Below are positions 7,646 to 15,869 of a stretch of DNA of 64,000 nucleotides, in pieces. Location of the stretch: positions 38,319 to 102,318 of the forward strand of contig DATHWW010000016.1 of the NCBI GenBank assembly GCA_035460165.1, given 5' to 3'. This stretch comes from MM2 sp035460165. GTDB lineage: Bacteria; Pseudomonadota; Gammaproteobacteria; Burkholderiales; Methylophilaceae. Under the pieces are notes generated by a model, which was not told where the DNA came from, did not search any database, and worked only from the letters and a program-made list of their open reading frames with translations. How positions within the stretch are numbered: the stretch's first letter is position 1; each line of letters opens with the position of its first letter. Made by a program: the position numbers and the translations under genes.

Positions 7646-8717
7646 GCGCCTCCTTCTCCAGCAATGCCCGCTTGCGTTCCACGCCCCAGCGGTAGCCGGA
7701 TAGTGCACCGTCGGTGCGCACGACGCGATGGCAAGGGATCGCCACCGCCAGCGTATTGGCGGCGCATGCGCCGGCCACGGCGCGTACCGATTTCGGCGCG
7801 CCGATCAGCGCGGCGATTTCGCTGTAGCTCATTGTTCTTCCTGGTGGGATTTCGCGCAGCGCCTGCCACACCCGCTGCTGGAATGCCGTACCGCGCACGT
7901 CGAGCGGCAGGCTCAACCCGCGCGCGGGTTTTTCGATGAAGCCCACAACCTGCGCGACCAGTTGTTCGAACGCGCTGTCGCCGCCAATGAGATGGGCCTT
8001 GGGAAAGCGATCCTGCAGTTCGCGCACCAGGGTTTCGGGATCGTCGCCCAGCGAGATCGCGCAAACACCGCGTGAGCTGCAGGCGACCAGGATGGAGCCC
8101 AGCGAGCATTCGCCGAGCGCGAAATGGATATCCGTATGCGCGCCGCCGGCACGATAATTCGACGGTGTCATGCCAAGCATTTTGTCGGCATTCTCGTAAA
8201 AGCGGCTATCGGAGCCATAGCCTGCATCATAAATCGCTTCGGTGACGTTCTTGTTGCGTATCAGGCCGTTGCGCACCCTTTCTGCGCGATGCGCGGCGGC
8301 ATAGGCGCGGGGCGTGAGTCCGGCGATGGACTTGAATACGCGATGAAAATGATAGGTGCTCATTCCCGCATGGCGGGCGAGTTCTGCCAGGCCGGGCAGG
8401 TTTTCGGAGCTCTCGATCAGGCGGCACGCTTCCGCTATTCGCGCTGCATGCTGCTCGGAAAGCGCTGGCTGGTCCGGTTTGCAGCGTTTGCAAGGGCGGA
8501 AGCCGGCTTGCTCGGCATCTTCGCGCGTCGAGTGAAAGCGCACGTTCTCCGGCCGGGCGGTGCGCGCCGCGCAGGAGGGGCGGCAATACACCCCGGTGGT
8601 CGCGACGGAATAGTAGAACGTGCCGTCCGCCGCCGGATCGCGCGCAAGCACGGACGCCCATCGCGGGTCGTTTTCCGTCGCGGCGGCAAACTGCGATTTC
8701 TTGCTCGGTGCGTTCAT
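7623..8717 (-). CDS. ada: Ada, bifunctional methyltransferase and transcriptional activator
   Basis: 364 residues from the ATG at 8717, which has AGGA upstream; an earlier in-frame ATG at 8750 has no ribosome site. The N-terminal zinc domain has CRPSC...CKRC (C45, C49, C76, C79; C45 is the methylphosphotriester acceptor). An AraC-type DNA-binding domain is in the middle (YHFHRVFKSIAGLTPRAY). The C-terminal O6-alkylguanine transferase has IPCHRV with catalytic C329. Ada senses methylated DNA and induces its own operon, here including alkB. A canonical Ada box was not recognised upstream. Confidence 0.95.
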   Translation of the reverse strand: MNAPSKKSQFAAATENDPRWASVLARDPAADGTFYYSVATTGVYCRPSCAARTARPENVRFHSTREDAEQAGFRPCKRCKPDQPALSEQHAARIAEACRLIESSENLPGLAELARHAGMSTYHFHRVFKSIAGLTPRAYAAAHRAERVRNGLIRNKNVTEAIYDAGYGSDSRFYENADKMLGMTPSNYRAGGAHTDIHFALGECSLGSILVACSSRGVCAISLGDDPETLVRELQDRFPKAHLIGGDSAFEQLVAQVVGFIEKPARGLSLPLDVRGTAFQQRVWQALREIPPGRTMSYSEIAALIGAPKSVRAVAGACAANTLAVAIPCHRVVRTDGALSGYRWGVERKRALLEKEARDESAAI

Positions 8718-8739
8718 GACGATTCCTGAGTAAGTGATG

Positions 8740-8754
8740 ATAAATGCCATTTAT
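8740..8754. other. 15-bp perfect palindrome before ada
   Basis: ATAAATG-C-CATTTAT lies 23 bp upstream of the chosen ada start. It is symmetrical around a single base. It could be an operator, or chance in an A/T-rich promoter region. A second palindrome, TTCGAATTCGAA, lies at 8791-8802 in the same spacer. The remaining 8718-8907 spacer shows no gene. Confidence 0.35.
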
Positions 8755-8907
8755 TCATCATCGCCTCACTTGCACACTCCGGTGCTTGCTTTCGAATTCG
8801 AAGGTTTGGAACTGGTTTGTTGCGTGTTGGACAGATTCCGGCCGCCAATGTTGTCTTGTGTGGTCCCAGCTAAAAGTAGCCCGCACTCGACTTCATGGGA
8901 GTGAAGG

Positions 8908-9468
8908 TCAGCGTGCGGCTTCGATCAGCGTCTTGGCCATTTCCTTAGCGTGCTCGACCGCGCCGGAACCATGCTGCATGCGCTCGGTGATCGCTGCGCC
9001 TTCGATGACCAGCGACAGTTGCAGCGCCAGCCTGTCGGCATTCTTGATGCCGGCTTCGGCGGCGATTTGCGCCAGGGTGTTGCGCAAGGTCTGGGCGAAC
9101 TCGACCGAAGTCTGGTGCACCGGATTTTCATCCTGCGGAAACTCGGCGGTGGCATTGGTGAAAGCGAAGCCCTTGAATTCAGGATCGGCGATCCAGTCCA
9201 TCACGGCATTGACGAGCACCAGAAGTTTTTCGCCCGGGGCCGCATCCCGCGTCGTCATGCGTTCGGTCAGTTTTTTCCAGAGCTTGTCGTCGTATTGGCG
9301 CAGGTACTCCAGGATCAACTGCTCCTTGGACTTGAAGTACTTGTACAGCGTGACCTTGGCCACGCCGGCCTCGGCGACGATGGTATCCACACTGGTGGCG
9401 TTGATGCCGCGCGTGGCGAAGAGCTCGGACGCGACGCCGAGGATGTATTCGCGCATTTGGGTGGCCAT
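8908..9468 (-). CDS. TetR-family transcriptional repressor
   Basis: 186 residues. The N-terminal TetR helix-turn-helix is canonical (SVDTIVAEAGVAKVTLYKYF, about 26-45) after a short helix 1. A helical ligand-binding domain follows (about 60-186). It would dimerise on a palindromic operator and release it on binding an effector. It is downstream of, and in the same direction as, the HTH-less TetR-like gene (60 bp gap), so the two are probably co-transcribed. The effector is unknown. The ATAC-N2-ACTAGT-N2-GTAT sites at 10314 and 5317 are its best candidate targets in this window (inference). Confidence 0.9.
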   Translation of the reverse strand: MATQMREYILGVASELFATRGINATSVDTIVAEAGVAKVTLYKYFKSKEQLILEYLRQYDDKLWKKLTERMTTRDAAPGEKLLVLVNAVMDWIADPEFKGFAFTNATAEFPQDENPVHQTSVEFAQTLRNTLAQIAAEAGIKNADRLALQLSLVIEGAAITERMQHGSGAVEHAKEMAKTLIEAAR

Positions 9469-9528
9469 GATAGGAGCCTATTCCAGTAGTAAACGAAAGA
9501 TGCGTTCGGGCACAAAAGGGCTCCCAAC

Positions 9529-10299
9529 TTATCCCGCGACCCAGGCCACGGTGGTGTGGCCGTTGGCCGGCGGTTGATAGCATTCGCTGGAGCGTGTGCG
9601 TTCGAACCAGGCGAGGAAGGCGCGGAGGTTTTCGCGGTCGGCAATAGGATCATCAGGGGTGCGGAAGTGAATGACGTTCATGTAAGCGGTGACTTGCCCC
9701 GGCGGCAGGGCGAGCAACTGCGGAGCGGGGCAAACGCCCTGCGCGATTCGCTCTTGCAGCGCCAGGACGGCTTCGGTGCTGTCCGGATTGAAATTCACGC
9801 GGGTGACTTCAGCGCTTGCCAGTACACGAGGGTTGACGGGCATTGGTGACCATTGCGCCTTGACCGCCGGATGCATGCCGACGGCCGCGATCACTGCGGC
9901 TGCAGCCATGCCGCCCAAGTAACGGAGCGTATTTCGTTTGCGCGAGCAGGCTTCGGCGATGATGGCTTGCGCCGCCTGGCCGGCTTCGACGATGGCGCGG
10001 GCTTCGGGGTTGCGTATTTCCTCGGCGATCGCGCCTTGCAGAAGAATAACCAGTTGATTGACCAGGCTGATCGGGTTGCGGGCGTGCGCGGAAATCGCGA
10101 TGCCTGTCAGGAATTCCTTGAGCTTGCTGCAGTTGTATAGAAAATAATTGGGCGCTTGGGATTGCAGCATGCGCTCGCGTATGCCTGGCGCGGATATCCA
10201 GTTTTCGGTGACGCTGAAAATCGCGAGCAGGCGCTTTTCAGGGCTTTTTCCCTGCTGTTCCACCATCTGGAAAAACCATGTGCTTTCCAAGAGTTCCAT
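9529..10299 (-). CDS. HTH-less TetR-type effector domain joined to membrane/signal segment and unknown domain
   Basis: 256 residues. Residues 1-118 align by eye with the ligand-binding half of the neighbouring TetR (KSPEKRLLAIFSVTENWI against its PGEKLLVLVNAVMDWI; NQLVILLQGA against its LSLVIEGA). There is no helix-turn-helix: an in-frame TAG within the upstream operator closes the frame, and GGGAG precedes the ATG. Residues 120-126 are basic (RKRNTLR). A hydrophobic stretch 127-143 follows and ends in a signal-peptidase-like VKAQW. Residues 150-256 form an unrecognised domain with two Cys (190, 240), possibly periplasmic. It could be a membrane-tethered ligand sensor for the adjacent TetR, or a fusion created by deletion. 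Its function is unknown. Confidence 0.8.
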   Translation of the reverse strand: MELLESTWFFQMVEQQGKSPEKRLLAIFSVTENWISAPGIRERMLQSQAPNYFLYNCSKLKEFLTGIAISAHARNPISLVNQLVILLQGAIAEEIRNPEARAIVEAGQAAQAIIAEACSRKRNTLRYLGGMAAAAVIAAVGMHPAVKAQWSPMPVNPRVLASAEVTRVNFNPDSTEAVLALQERIAQGVCPAPQLLALPPGQVTAYMNVIHFRTPDDPIADRENLRAFLAWFERTRSSECYQPPANGHTTVAWVAG

Positions 10300-10313
10300 G
10301 TCACGCTCCCTGC

Positions 10314-10331
10314 ATACATACTAGTTCGTAT
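10314..10331. promoter_or_regulatory. 18-bp palindromic operator candidate (copy 2)
   Basis: ATAC-N2-ACTAGT-N2-GTAT, the same 14 fixed bases as the site at 5317-5334. It sits 15-32 bp before the start of the HTH-less TetR-like gene, where a repressor would block transcription. Position before a tetR-containing operon suggests autoregulation. Confidence 0.65.
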
Positions 10332-10412
10332 TCTTTCATGAAATGCATGGGTTTGTATGCAATTTTCTGGCGGTTGTATTGCAGATTTCTGTAATGCGGC
10401 AATAGCTTATGC

Positions 10413-10446
10413 ATCCGCATGCAGGCGAGTACGCCTGCATGCGGAT
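10413..10446 (-). terminator. 15-bp perfect hairpin after the Mth938-domain gene
   Basis: ATCCGCATGCAGGCG is followed by a 4-base loop and its exact complement, 2 bp past the stop of the minus-strand gene. The stem is strong but no T-run follows on either strand. It may be a Rho-independent-like stop, an RNA-stabilising hairpin or a small palindromic repeat. Confidence 0.5.
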
Positions 10447-10448
10447 TA

Positions 10449-10817
10449 TCAGATGATCAGCGCGGCCGCGACGTGGCGGCCCTCCGCCATCAGGATATTG
10501 TAGGTGCGGCAGGCAGCGGCGGTATCCATGCATTCCAGGCCGACACCAATATCGAAAAGCGGCTTGCCGATGCGGGGATGGACGAAGCGATGCGTGGCGC
10601 CGGTTCCGAGCAGCACCACCTCGGGTGCCAGCCGGGCGATGCGTTCGATATGCTCGGCCGCGAGGCTATCGAAATCGGCGACCGACCAGTCCGTCACCAG
10701 TTGGTTGGGCAGTACGATCAGGCTGCTGTGGTGGCGCATGTCGTTGATGTCCACCCAGCCTTCGCCATAGCCGGTGATGAGCTGGTTGCCTGCTGCGCGC
10801 GTGAGGTGGAGTTTCAT
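10449..10817 (-). CDS. Mth938-domain (DUF498-type) protein
   Basis: 122 residues from the ATG at 10817; a longer upstream frame lacks support. It has the conserved pattern of the Mth938/NDUFAF3-like family, including the LLGTGATHRFVHP core and a C-terminal RTYNILMAEGRHVAAALI. Family members are small soluble proteins of uncertain function, in mitochondria linked to complex I assembly. It is transcribed away from alaA; the two share a 132-bp divergent promoter region. Confidence 0.85.
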   Translation of the reverse strand: MKLHLTRAAGNQLITGYGEGWVDINDMRHHSSLIVLPNQLVTDWSVADFDSLAAEHIERIARLAPEVVLLGTGATHRFVHPRIGKPLFDIGVGLECMDTAAACRTYNILMAEGRHVAAALII

Positions 10818-10888
10818 GGGATTTTCTCGCTGGGAAGCGAAATGATACGGCAGAGTGGCGAATCGATGAAGCTGTCTATCACATTGAA

Positions 10889-10918
10889 TTGCTTGGGCAA
10901 GGTGCGACAAGGTAAAAT
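10889..10918 (+). promoter_or_regulatory. Candidate sigma-70 promoter for alaA
   Basis: TTGCTT (10889-10894) and TAAAAT (10913-10918) are separated by 18 bp. They lie 32-61 bp before the GTG start of alaA. The match is fair, not experimentally supported. Confidence 0.45.
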
Positions 10919-10949
10919 CGCCCATTTATTCGTCGCGAAAACTTGCATC

Positions 10950-12182
10950 GTGCAACCTATACTCAAATCCTCCAAGCTCAATAACGTCTGCTACGACATC
11001 CGCGGTCCGGTGCTGGCGCGAGCGCGCGAGATGGAGGACGAAGGCCACCGCATCATCAAGCTGAACATCGGCAACCCCGCGCCGTTCGGCTTCGAGGCAC
11101 CGGAAGAGATCGTGCAGGACGTGATCCACAACCTGCCGGACGCCTCCGGCTACAGCGATTCCAAGGGCCTGTTCGCCGCGCGCAAGGCCATCATGCACTA
11201 CACGCAGGGCAAGAACATCCGCGGTGTGCAGATCGACGACATCATCATCGGCAACGGCGTGTCCGAGCTGATCGTGATGGCGATGAACGCGCTGCTCAAC
11301 AATGGCGACCAGATCCTGGTGCCGGCGCCCGACTATCCACTGTGGACGGCGGCGGTGAGCCTGTCCGGCGGCACCCCGCGCCATTACCTGTGCGACGAGG
11401 AGTCCGGCTGGCTGCCCGACCTCAAGGACATCGAAAACAAGATCACCGCGAATACGCGCGGCATCGTTATCATCAATCCGAACAACCCGACCGGGGCGCT
11501 GTACCCGCGCGAAATCCTGGAAGGCATCATCGAAATTGCGCGTCATCACGACTTGATCATTTTTGCCGACGAGATTTACGACAAGGTGCTGTACGACGGC
11601 AACGAGCATACGTCCATCGCTTCGCTGGCCGACGACGTGCTGTTTGTGACCTTCAACGGGTTGTCGAAAAATTACCGCTCCTGCGGGTATCGTGCCGGCT
11701 GGATGGTGGTGTCGGGCGAGAAGCGCCATGCCGGCGATTACATCGAGGGTCTCAACATGCTGGCCTCGATGCGCCTGTGCGCCAACGTCCCCGGCCAGTT
11801 CGCCATTCAGACGGCACTCGGTGGCTATCAGAGCATCAAAGACCTGGTGGCGCCCGGTGGCAGGCTGTGTCGCCAGCGCGATCTGGCCTGGCAGTTGTTG
11901 ACGGAAATTCCGGGCGTTACTTGCGCCAAGCCCAAGGCGGCGATGTATCTGTTCCCGCGTCTCGATCCCAAGATGTATCCCATCGACGACGACCAGCAGT
12001 TCATCCTCGATCTGCTGCTGGAGGACAAAGTGCTGCTGGTGCAGGGCACCGGCTTCAACTGGCCGCACCCTGACCATTTCCGCGTGGTGTTCCTGCCCAG
12101 CGCGGACGATTTGACCGAGGCCATCGGGCGCATTGCGCGCTTCCTGGAGCAGTACCGCAAGCGCCACGGCGCATCCAAATAA
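10950..12182 (+). CDS. alaA: AlaA-like PLP-dependent alanine aminotransferase
   Basis: 410 residues from the GTG at 10950 (VQPILKSSKLNNVCYDIRGP). The E. coli AlaA start region is nearly identical, so this GTG is preferred over the long upstream extension. It interconverts pyruvate and glutamate with alanine and 2-oxoglutarate. Visible family motifs are NIGNPAPFGFEAP, the NPNNPTGALYP loop, FADEIYDKVLYD and the PLP-lysine region NGLSKNYRSCGYRAGW. hom follows 22 bp downstream, suggesting an amino-acid operon alaA-hom-thrC. Confidence 0.92.
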   Translation: MQPILKSSKLNNVCYDIRGPVLARAREMEDEGHRIIKLNIGNPAPFGFEAPEEIVQDVIHNLPDASGYSDSKGLFAARKAIMHYTQGKNIRGVQIDDIIIGNGVSELIVMAMNALLNNGDQILVPAPDYPLWTAAVSLSGGTPRHYLCDEESGWLPDLKDIENKITANTRGIVIINPNNPTGALYPREILEGIIEIARHHDLIIFADEIYDKVLYDGNEHTSIASLADDVLFVTFNGLSKNYRSCGYRAGWMVVSGEKRHAGDYIEGLNMLASMRLCANVPGQFAIQTALGGYQSIKDLVAPGGRLCRQRDLAWQLLTEIPGVTCAKPKAAMYLFPRLDPKMYPIDDDQQFILDLLLEDKVLLVQGTGFNWPHPDHFRVVFLPSADDLTEAIGRIARFLEQYRKRHGASK

Positions 12183-12204
12183 TTTTGAGAGCATCAAGAC
12201 ACGC

Positions 12205-13518
12205 ATGAAACCAATGAACGTAGGTCTGTTAGGCATCGGCACCGTCGGCGGCGGCACGTTTACCGTGCTTACCCGCAACGAGGAAGAAATCACCCGTCGC
12301 GCGGGGCGTCCTATCCATATCGTGAAGGTTGCGGATCGCAACCTGGCGCTTGCCAAGGAAGTAACCAAGGGCACGGTGGAAGTGACCGATGACGCGTTTA
12401 GCGTCGTGTCCGACCCCAACATCGATATCGTCGTCGAACTGATCGGCGGCACCACCATTGCCAAGGAGCTGGTGCTGAAGGCCATCGAAAACGGCAAGCA
12501 CGTGGTGACCGCCAACAAGGCGCTGCTCGCGCACTACGGTACCGAAATTTTCGCCGCTGCGCAGAAGAAGGGCGTGATGATCGGGTTCGAAGCGGCGGTG
12601 GCCGGCGGCATCCCCATCATCAAGGCCGTACGCGAAGGCCTCAGCGCCAACCGAATCGAATGGATCGCCGGCATCATCAACGGCACCACCAATTTCATCC
12701 TCACCGAAATGCGCGAAAAAGGCCTGGACTTCGGCGACGTATTGAAAGAAGCGCAGCGTCTGGGTTATGCCGAAGCCGATCCGACGTTCGACGTCGAAGG
12801 CATCGATGCTGCGCACAAGCTGACGATACTTGCATCGATTGGCTTCGGCATTCCGATGCAGTTCGACAAGGCCTATACCGAAGGCATCACCAAGCTGACG
12901 CGGCAGGACATTGGCTATGCTGAGCAACTCGGCTATCGCGTCAAGCTACTGGGCATTACCAAGCGTACCGACAAGGGTGTGGAGTTGCGCGTGCACCCGA
13001 CCCTGATCCCGGAAAAGCGCCTCATTGCCAATGTGAATGGCGCGATGAACGCTGTCGTGGTGAAGGGCGACGCAGTCGGCCCGACGTTGTACTACGGCGC
13101 TGGCGCTGGTGCGGAACCGACGGCCAGCGCAGTGGTAGCCGATCTGGTTGATGTCACCCGCATGCATACGGCTGACCCGCAGAATCGCGTGCCGCATCTG
13201 GCGTTCCAGCCGGATCAATTGTCCGACCTGCCCATCCTGCCGATGTCCGAAGTGCGTACCGCGTACTACCTGCGCTTGCGCGCGCAGGACAAGCCGGGCG
13301 TGCTGGCCGATGTGACGCGCATCCTGGGCGATCTGGAAATATCCATCGACGCGATGATCCAAAAGGAGCCGGAAGAGGGCGAGTCCGAAGCGGACATCAT
13401 CCTGTTGACGCATATCACGGTCGAAAAGAATATCGACCAGGCGATCGCCAAAATTGAAGCGCTGCCAGCGATCACCGGCAAGATCACGCGCATCCGCATG
13501 GAAGAACTCGGCAAATGA
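12205..13518 (+). CDS. hom: Homoserine dehydrogenase with ACT domain
   Basis: 437 residues starting MKPMNVGLLGIGTVGGG, with the GIGTVG dinucleotide fold at the N-terminus. A catalytic region around AGIINGTTNFILTEM and the EADPTFDVEGIDAAHK motif follows. A C-terminal ACT domain (about 350-430, RLRAQDKPGVLADVTRIL) is expected to give threonine feedback. It reduces aspartate semialdehyde to homoserine. Its last codons overlap thrC by 4 bp (ATGA). Confidence 0.96.
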   Translation: MKPMNVGLLGIGTVGGGTFTVLTRNEEEITRRAGRPIHIVKVADRNLALAKEVTKGTVEVTDDAFSVVSDPNIDIVVELIGGTTIAKELVLKAIENGKHVVTANKALLAHYGTEIFAAAQKKGVMIGFEAAVAGGIPIIKAVREGLSANRIEWIAGIINGTTNFILTEMREKGLDFGDVLKEAQRLGYAEADPTFDVEGIDAAHKLTILASIGFGIPMQFDKAYTEGITKLTRQDIGYAEQLGYRVKLLGITKRTDKGVELRVHPTLIPEKRLIANVNGAMNAVVVKGDAVGPTLYYGAGAGAEPTASAVVADLVDVTRMHTADPQNRVPHLAFQPDQLSDLPILPMSEVRTAYYLRLRAQDKPGVLADVTRILGDLEISIDAMIQKEPEEGESEADIILLTHITVEKNIDQAIAKIEALPAITGKITRIRMEELGK

Positions 13519-14942
13519 AATACATCAGCACGCGCGGCAATTCGCCGGCGCAAACCTTCAGCGAAATCCTGCTGGGCGGCCTGGCGCCGGACGGCGGCCT
13601 TTACTTGCCGGAAGCCTACCCGCAGTTCAGCGAGACCGACCTCGCCGCGATGCGCGAGATGAATTATCGCGAGCTGGCCTTCACCATACTGTCCCGTTTC
13701 GCGACCGACATCCCGGTGGAGGACCTGCGCAAGATTATCGACAAGACCTACACCGCCGAAGTTTATTGCCACGTGCGCGAGGGGCAGAACCCGGACGACA
13801 TCACGCCGACACTGAAGCTGGAGGACGGCCTGTTCCTGCTGTCGCTGTCCAACGGACCGACGCTGGCGTTCAAGGACATGGCGATGCAGCTGCTGGGCAA
13901 TCTGTTCGAGTATGTACTGGACAAGGCCGGACGCGAGATCAACATCCTCGGCGCGACTTCCGGCGACACCGGCTCCTCCGCCGAATATGCGATGCGCGGC
14001 AAGCATAATGTCCGCGTGTTCATGCTGTCGCCGCACAAGAAGATGAGCCGTTTCCAAACCGCGCAGATGTTCAGCCTGCAGGATTCCAACATCTTCAATA
14101 TCGCAGTCAAGGGCGTCTTCGATGACGCGCAGGACATCGTCAAGGCAGTCTCCAACGACCTCGCCTTCAAGGCGCAACACAAGATCGGCGCGGTCAATTC
14201 GATCAACTGGGGCCGCGTCGCGGCGCAGGTCGTGTATTACTTCAAGGGCTACTTCGCGGCAACGCGCAGCAACGACGAGCAGGCCAGTTTCGCCGTGCCG
14301 TCCGGTAACTTCGGCAACGTCTGCGCCGGCCACATCGCACGCATGATGGGCCTGCCGATCAAGCAGCTGGTTGTCGCCACCAATGAAAATGATGTACTGG
14401 ACGAGTTTTTCCGCACCGGTATTTACCGCCCGCGCAGCGCTGCCCAGACGTATCACACTAGCAGTCCGTCGATGGATATTTCCAAGGCATCCAACTTCGA
14501 GCGCTTTGTATTCGACCTCGTCGGCCGCGACGGCGCGAAAATGCGCGAGTTGTGGGGCAAGGTGGACCAGGGCGGCGCGTTCGACCTCAACGAGGGCGGT
14601 TATTTCGCCAGGATCGGCGACTACGGGTTTGTGTCCGGTTCCAGTAATCATGCCCATCGCATGAAGACGATCCGCTGGGTGAACGAACAGTATGGCGTGA
14701 CCATCGATACCCATACCGCCGACGGCCTGAAGGTGGCCGCTGCATTCCGCGAACTCGATGTGCCCATGGTGGTGCTGGAAACCGCGCTGCCGGCCAAGTT
14801 CGAGGAAGCGATCCAGGAGGCGCTCGGCCATGCGCCGCAACGTCCGGAAGATTTGCAGGGACTGGAGGATCTGCCGCAGCGTTTTGAAGTGATGGATGCG
14901 GATGTCGATGCGATCAAGCGCTTTATCGTAGACCACACTTAA
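13515..14942 (+). CDS. thrC: Threonine synthase
   Basis: 475 residues. It converts O-phosphohomoserine to threonine with PLP. The PLP lysine is in NGPTLAFKDMAMQ (K120), with ILGATSGDTGSSAEYAM and VPSGNFGNVCAGHIA as further PLP-phosphate and substrate motifs. The length fits the long bacterial/fungal type. It is translationally coupled to hom by an ATGA overlap. Confidence 0.96.
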   Translation: MKYISTRGNSPAQTFSEILLGGLAPDGGLYLPEAYPQFSETDLAAMREMNYRELAFTILSRFATDIPVEDLRKIIDKTYTAEVYCHVREGQNPDDITPTLKLEDGLFLLSLSNGPTLAFKDMAMQLLGNLFEYVLDKAGREINILGATSGDTGSSAEYAMRGKHNVRVFMLSPHKKMSRFQTAQMFSLQDSNIFNIAVKGVFDDAQDIVKAVSNDLAFKAQHKIGAVNSINWGRVAAQVVYYFKGYFAATRSNDEQASFAVPSGNFGNVCAGHIARMMGLPIKQLVVATNENDVLDEFFRTGIYRPRSAAQTYHTSSPSMDISKASNFERFVFDLVGRDGAKMRELWGKVDQGGAFDLNEGGYFARIGDYGFVSGSSNHAHRMKTIRWVNEQYGVTIDTHTADGLKVAAAFRELDVPMVVLETALPAKFEEAIQEALGHAPQRPEDLQGLEDLPQRFEVMDADVDAIKRFIVDHT

Positions 14943-14971
14943 CGTCGTTCCGGCGAAGCCGGTATCCAGTA
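14943..14971. repeat. Short REP-like palindromic repeat remnant
   Basis: The thrC-thyA spacer contains CGTTCCGGCGAAGCCGG followed by TATCCAG. This resembles the widespread proteobacterial intergenic palindrome whose translation gives WIPA-type peptides. Only one copy was noticed in the window. Confidence 0.4.
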
Positions 14972-14983
14972 CAGGGGCAAGCA

Positions 14984-15778
14984 ATGAAGCAATACCAGGA
15001 TCTGATGCGCCATGTCCTCGAACACGGCCACAAGAAAGAAGACCGTACCGGCACCGGCACATTGTCGGTATTCGGCTACCAGATGCGGTTCAACCTGGCG
15101 GAAGGTTTCCCCCTGCTGACGACCAAGAAGGTCCATCTCAAGTCCATCATCCATGAGCTGCTGTGGTTCCTTCAGGGCAGCACCAACATCCAGTACCTCA
15201 AGGATCACGGCGTTTCCATCTGGGACGAGTGGGCGGACGCGCAAGGCAATCTCGGCCCGGTATACGGCTATCAGTGGCGCAACTGGCCCAGGCCGGACGG
15301 CACGCATATCGACCAGATTGCGCAGGTCGTAAATATGATCAAGAAGAATCCCGACTCGCGCCGTCTTATCGTCTCGGCCTGGAACGTGGCCGACGTTGAC
15401 CAGATGAAGCTCCCACCGTGCCATGCGTTTTTTCAGTTTTACGTGGCCGACGGCAAGCTCTCCTGCCAGTTATACCAGCGCAGCGCGGATATCTTCCTCG
15501 GCGTGCCCTTCAATATCGCCTCCTACGCGCTGCTGACGATGATGGTGGCGCAGGTGTGCGGCCTCAAGCTCGGCGATTTCGTGCATACGCTGGGCGATGC
15601 ACATATCTACCTGAACCATCTGGAGCAGACGCGCGAACAGTTGTCCCGCGAGCCGCGCGCGCTGCCGACGATGCGTATCAATCCTGAAGTGCAGGATATC
15701 TTCGGCTTCAAATTCGAGGATTTCACGCTGGAAAACTACGATCCCCACCCCGCGATCAAGGCGCCGGTGGCGGTCTGA
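14984..15778 (+). CDS. thyA: Thymidylate synthase
   Basis: 264 residues, identical in length to E. coli ThyA. It methylates dUMP to dTMP using methylenetetrahydrofolate. Catalytic C146 is in LPPCHAFFQFYV. The RTGTGTLSVFG phosphate loop, QRSADIFLGVPFNI and the C-terminal APVAV end are all present. The dihydrofolate it makes would be recycled by the folA product at 20915. Confidence 0.97.
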   Translation: MKQYQDLMRHVLEHGHKKEDRTGTGTLSVFGYQMRFNLAEGFPLLTTKKVHLKSIIHELLWFLQGSTNIQYLKDHGVSIWDEWADAQGNLGPVYGYQWRNWPRPDGTHIDQIAQVVNMIKKNPDSRRLIVSAWNVADVDQMKLPPCHAFFQFYVADGKLSCQLYQRSADIFLGVPFNIASYALLTMMVAQVCGLKLGDFVHTLGDAHIYLNHLEQTREQLSREPRALPTMRINPEVQDIFGFKFEDFTLENYDPHPAIKAPVAV

Positions 15779-15869
15779 TTACGAAAGTAACAGGCAAAAA
15801 AAAGCGAACCGCCCGGGGTTGGAAGACGGCCCGCCTCGAAAAGGGGAGAGAATTGCTTAAAGAAGGTTA

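Noticed and set aside
8740..8754. Palindrome as an Ada box
   Set aside because: It does not resemble the known Ada-box sequence; kept only as an unexplained palindrome.
10926..12518. 530-codon open frame on the minus strand
   Set aside because: It lies antisense to alaA and the start of hom, has Val/Gln/His-rich composition typical of a codon shadow, and matches no family.
13266..15062. 598-codon open frame on the minus strand
   Set aside because: Antisense shadow of hom-thrC-thyA, which are certain.
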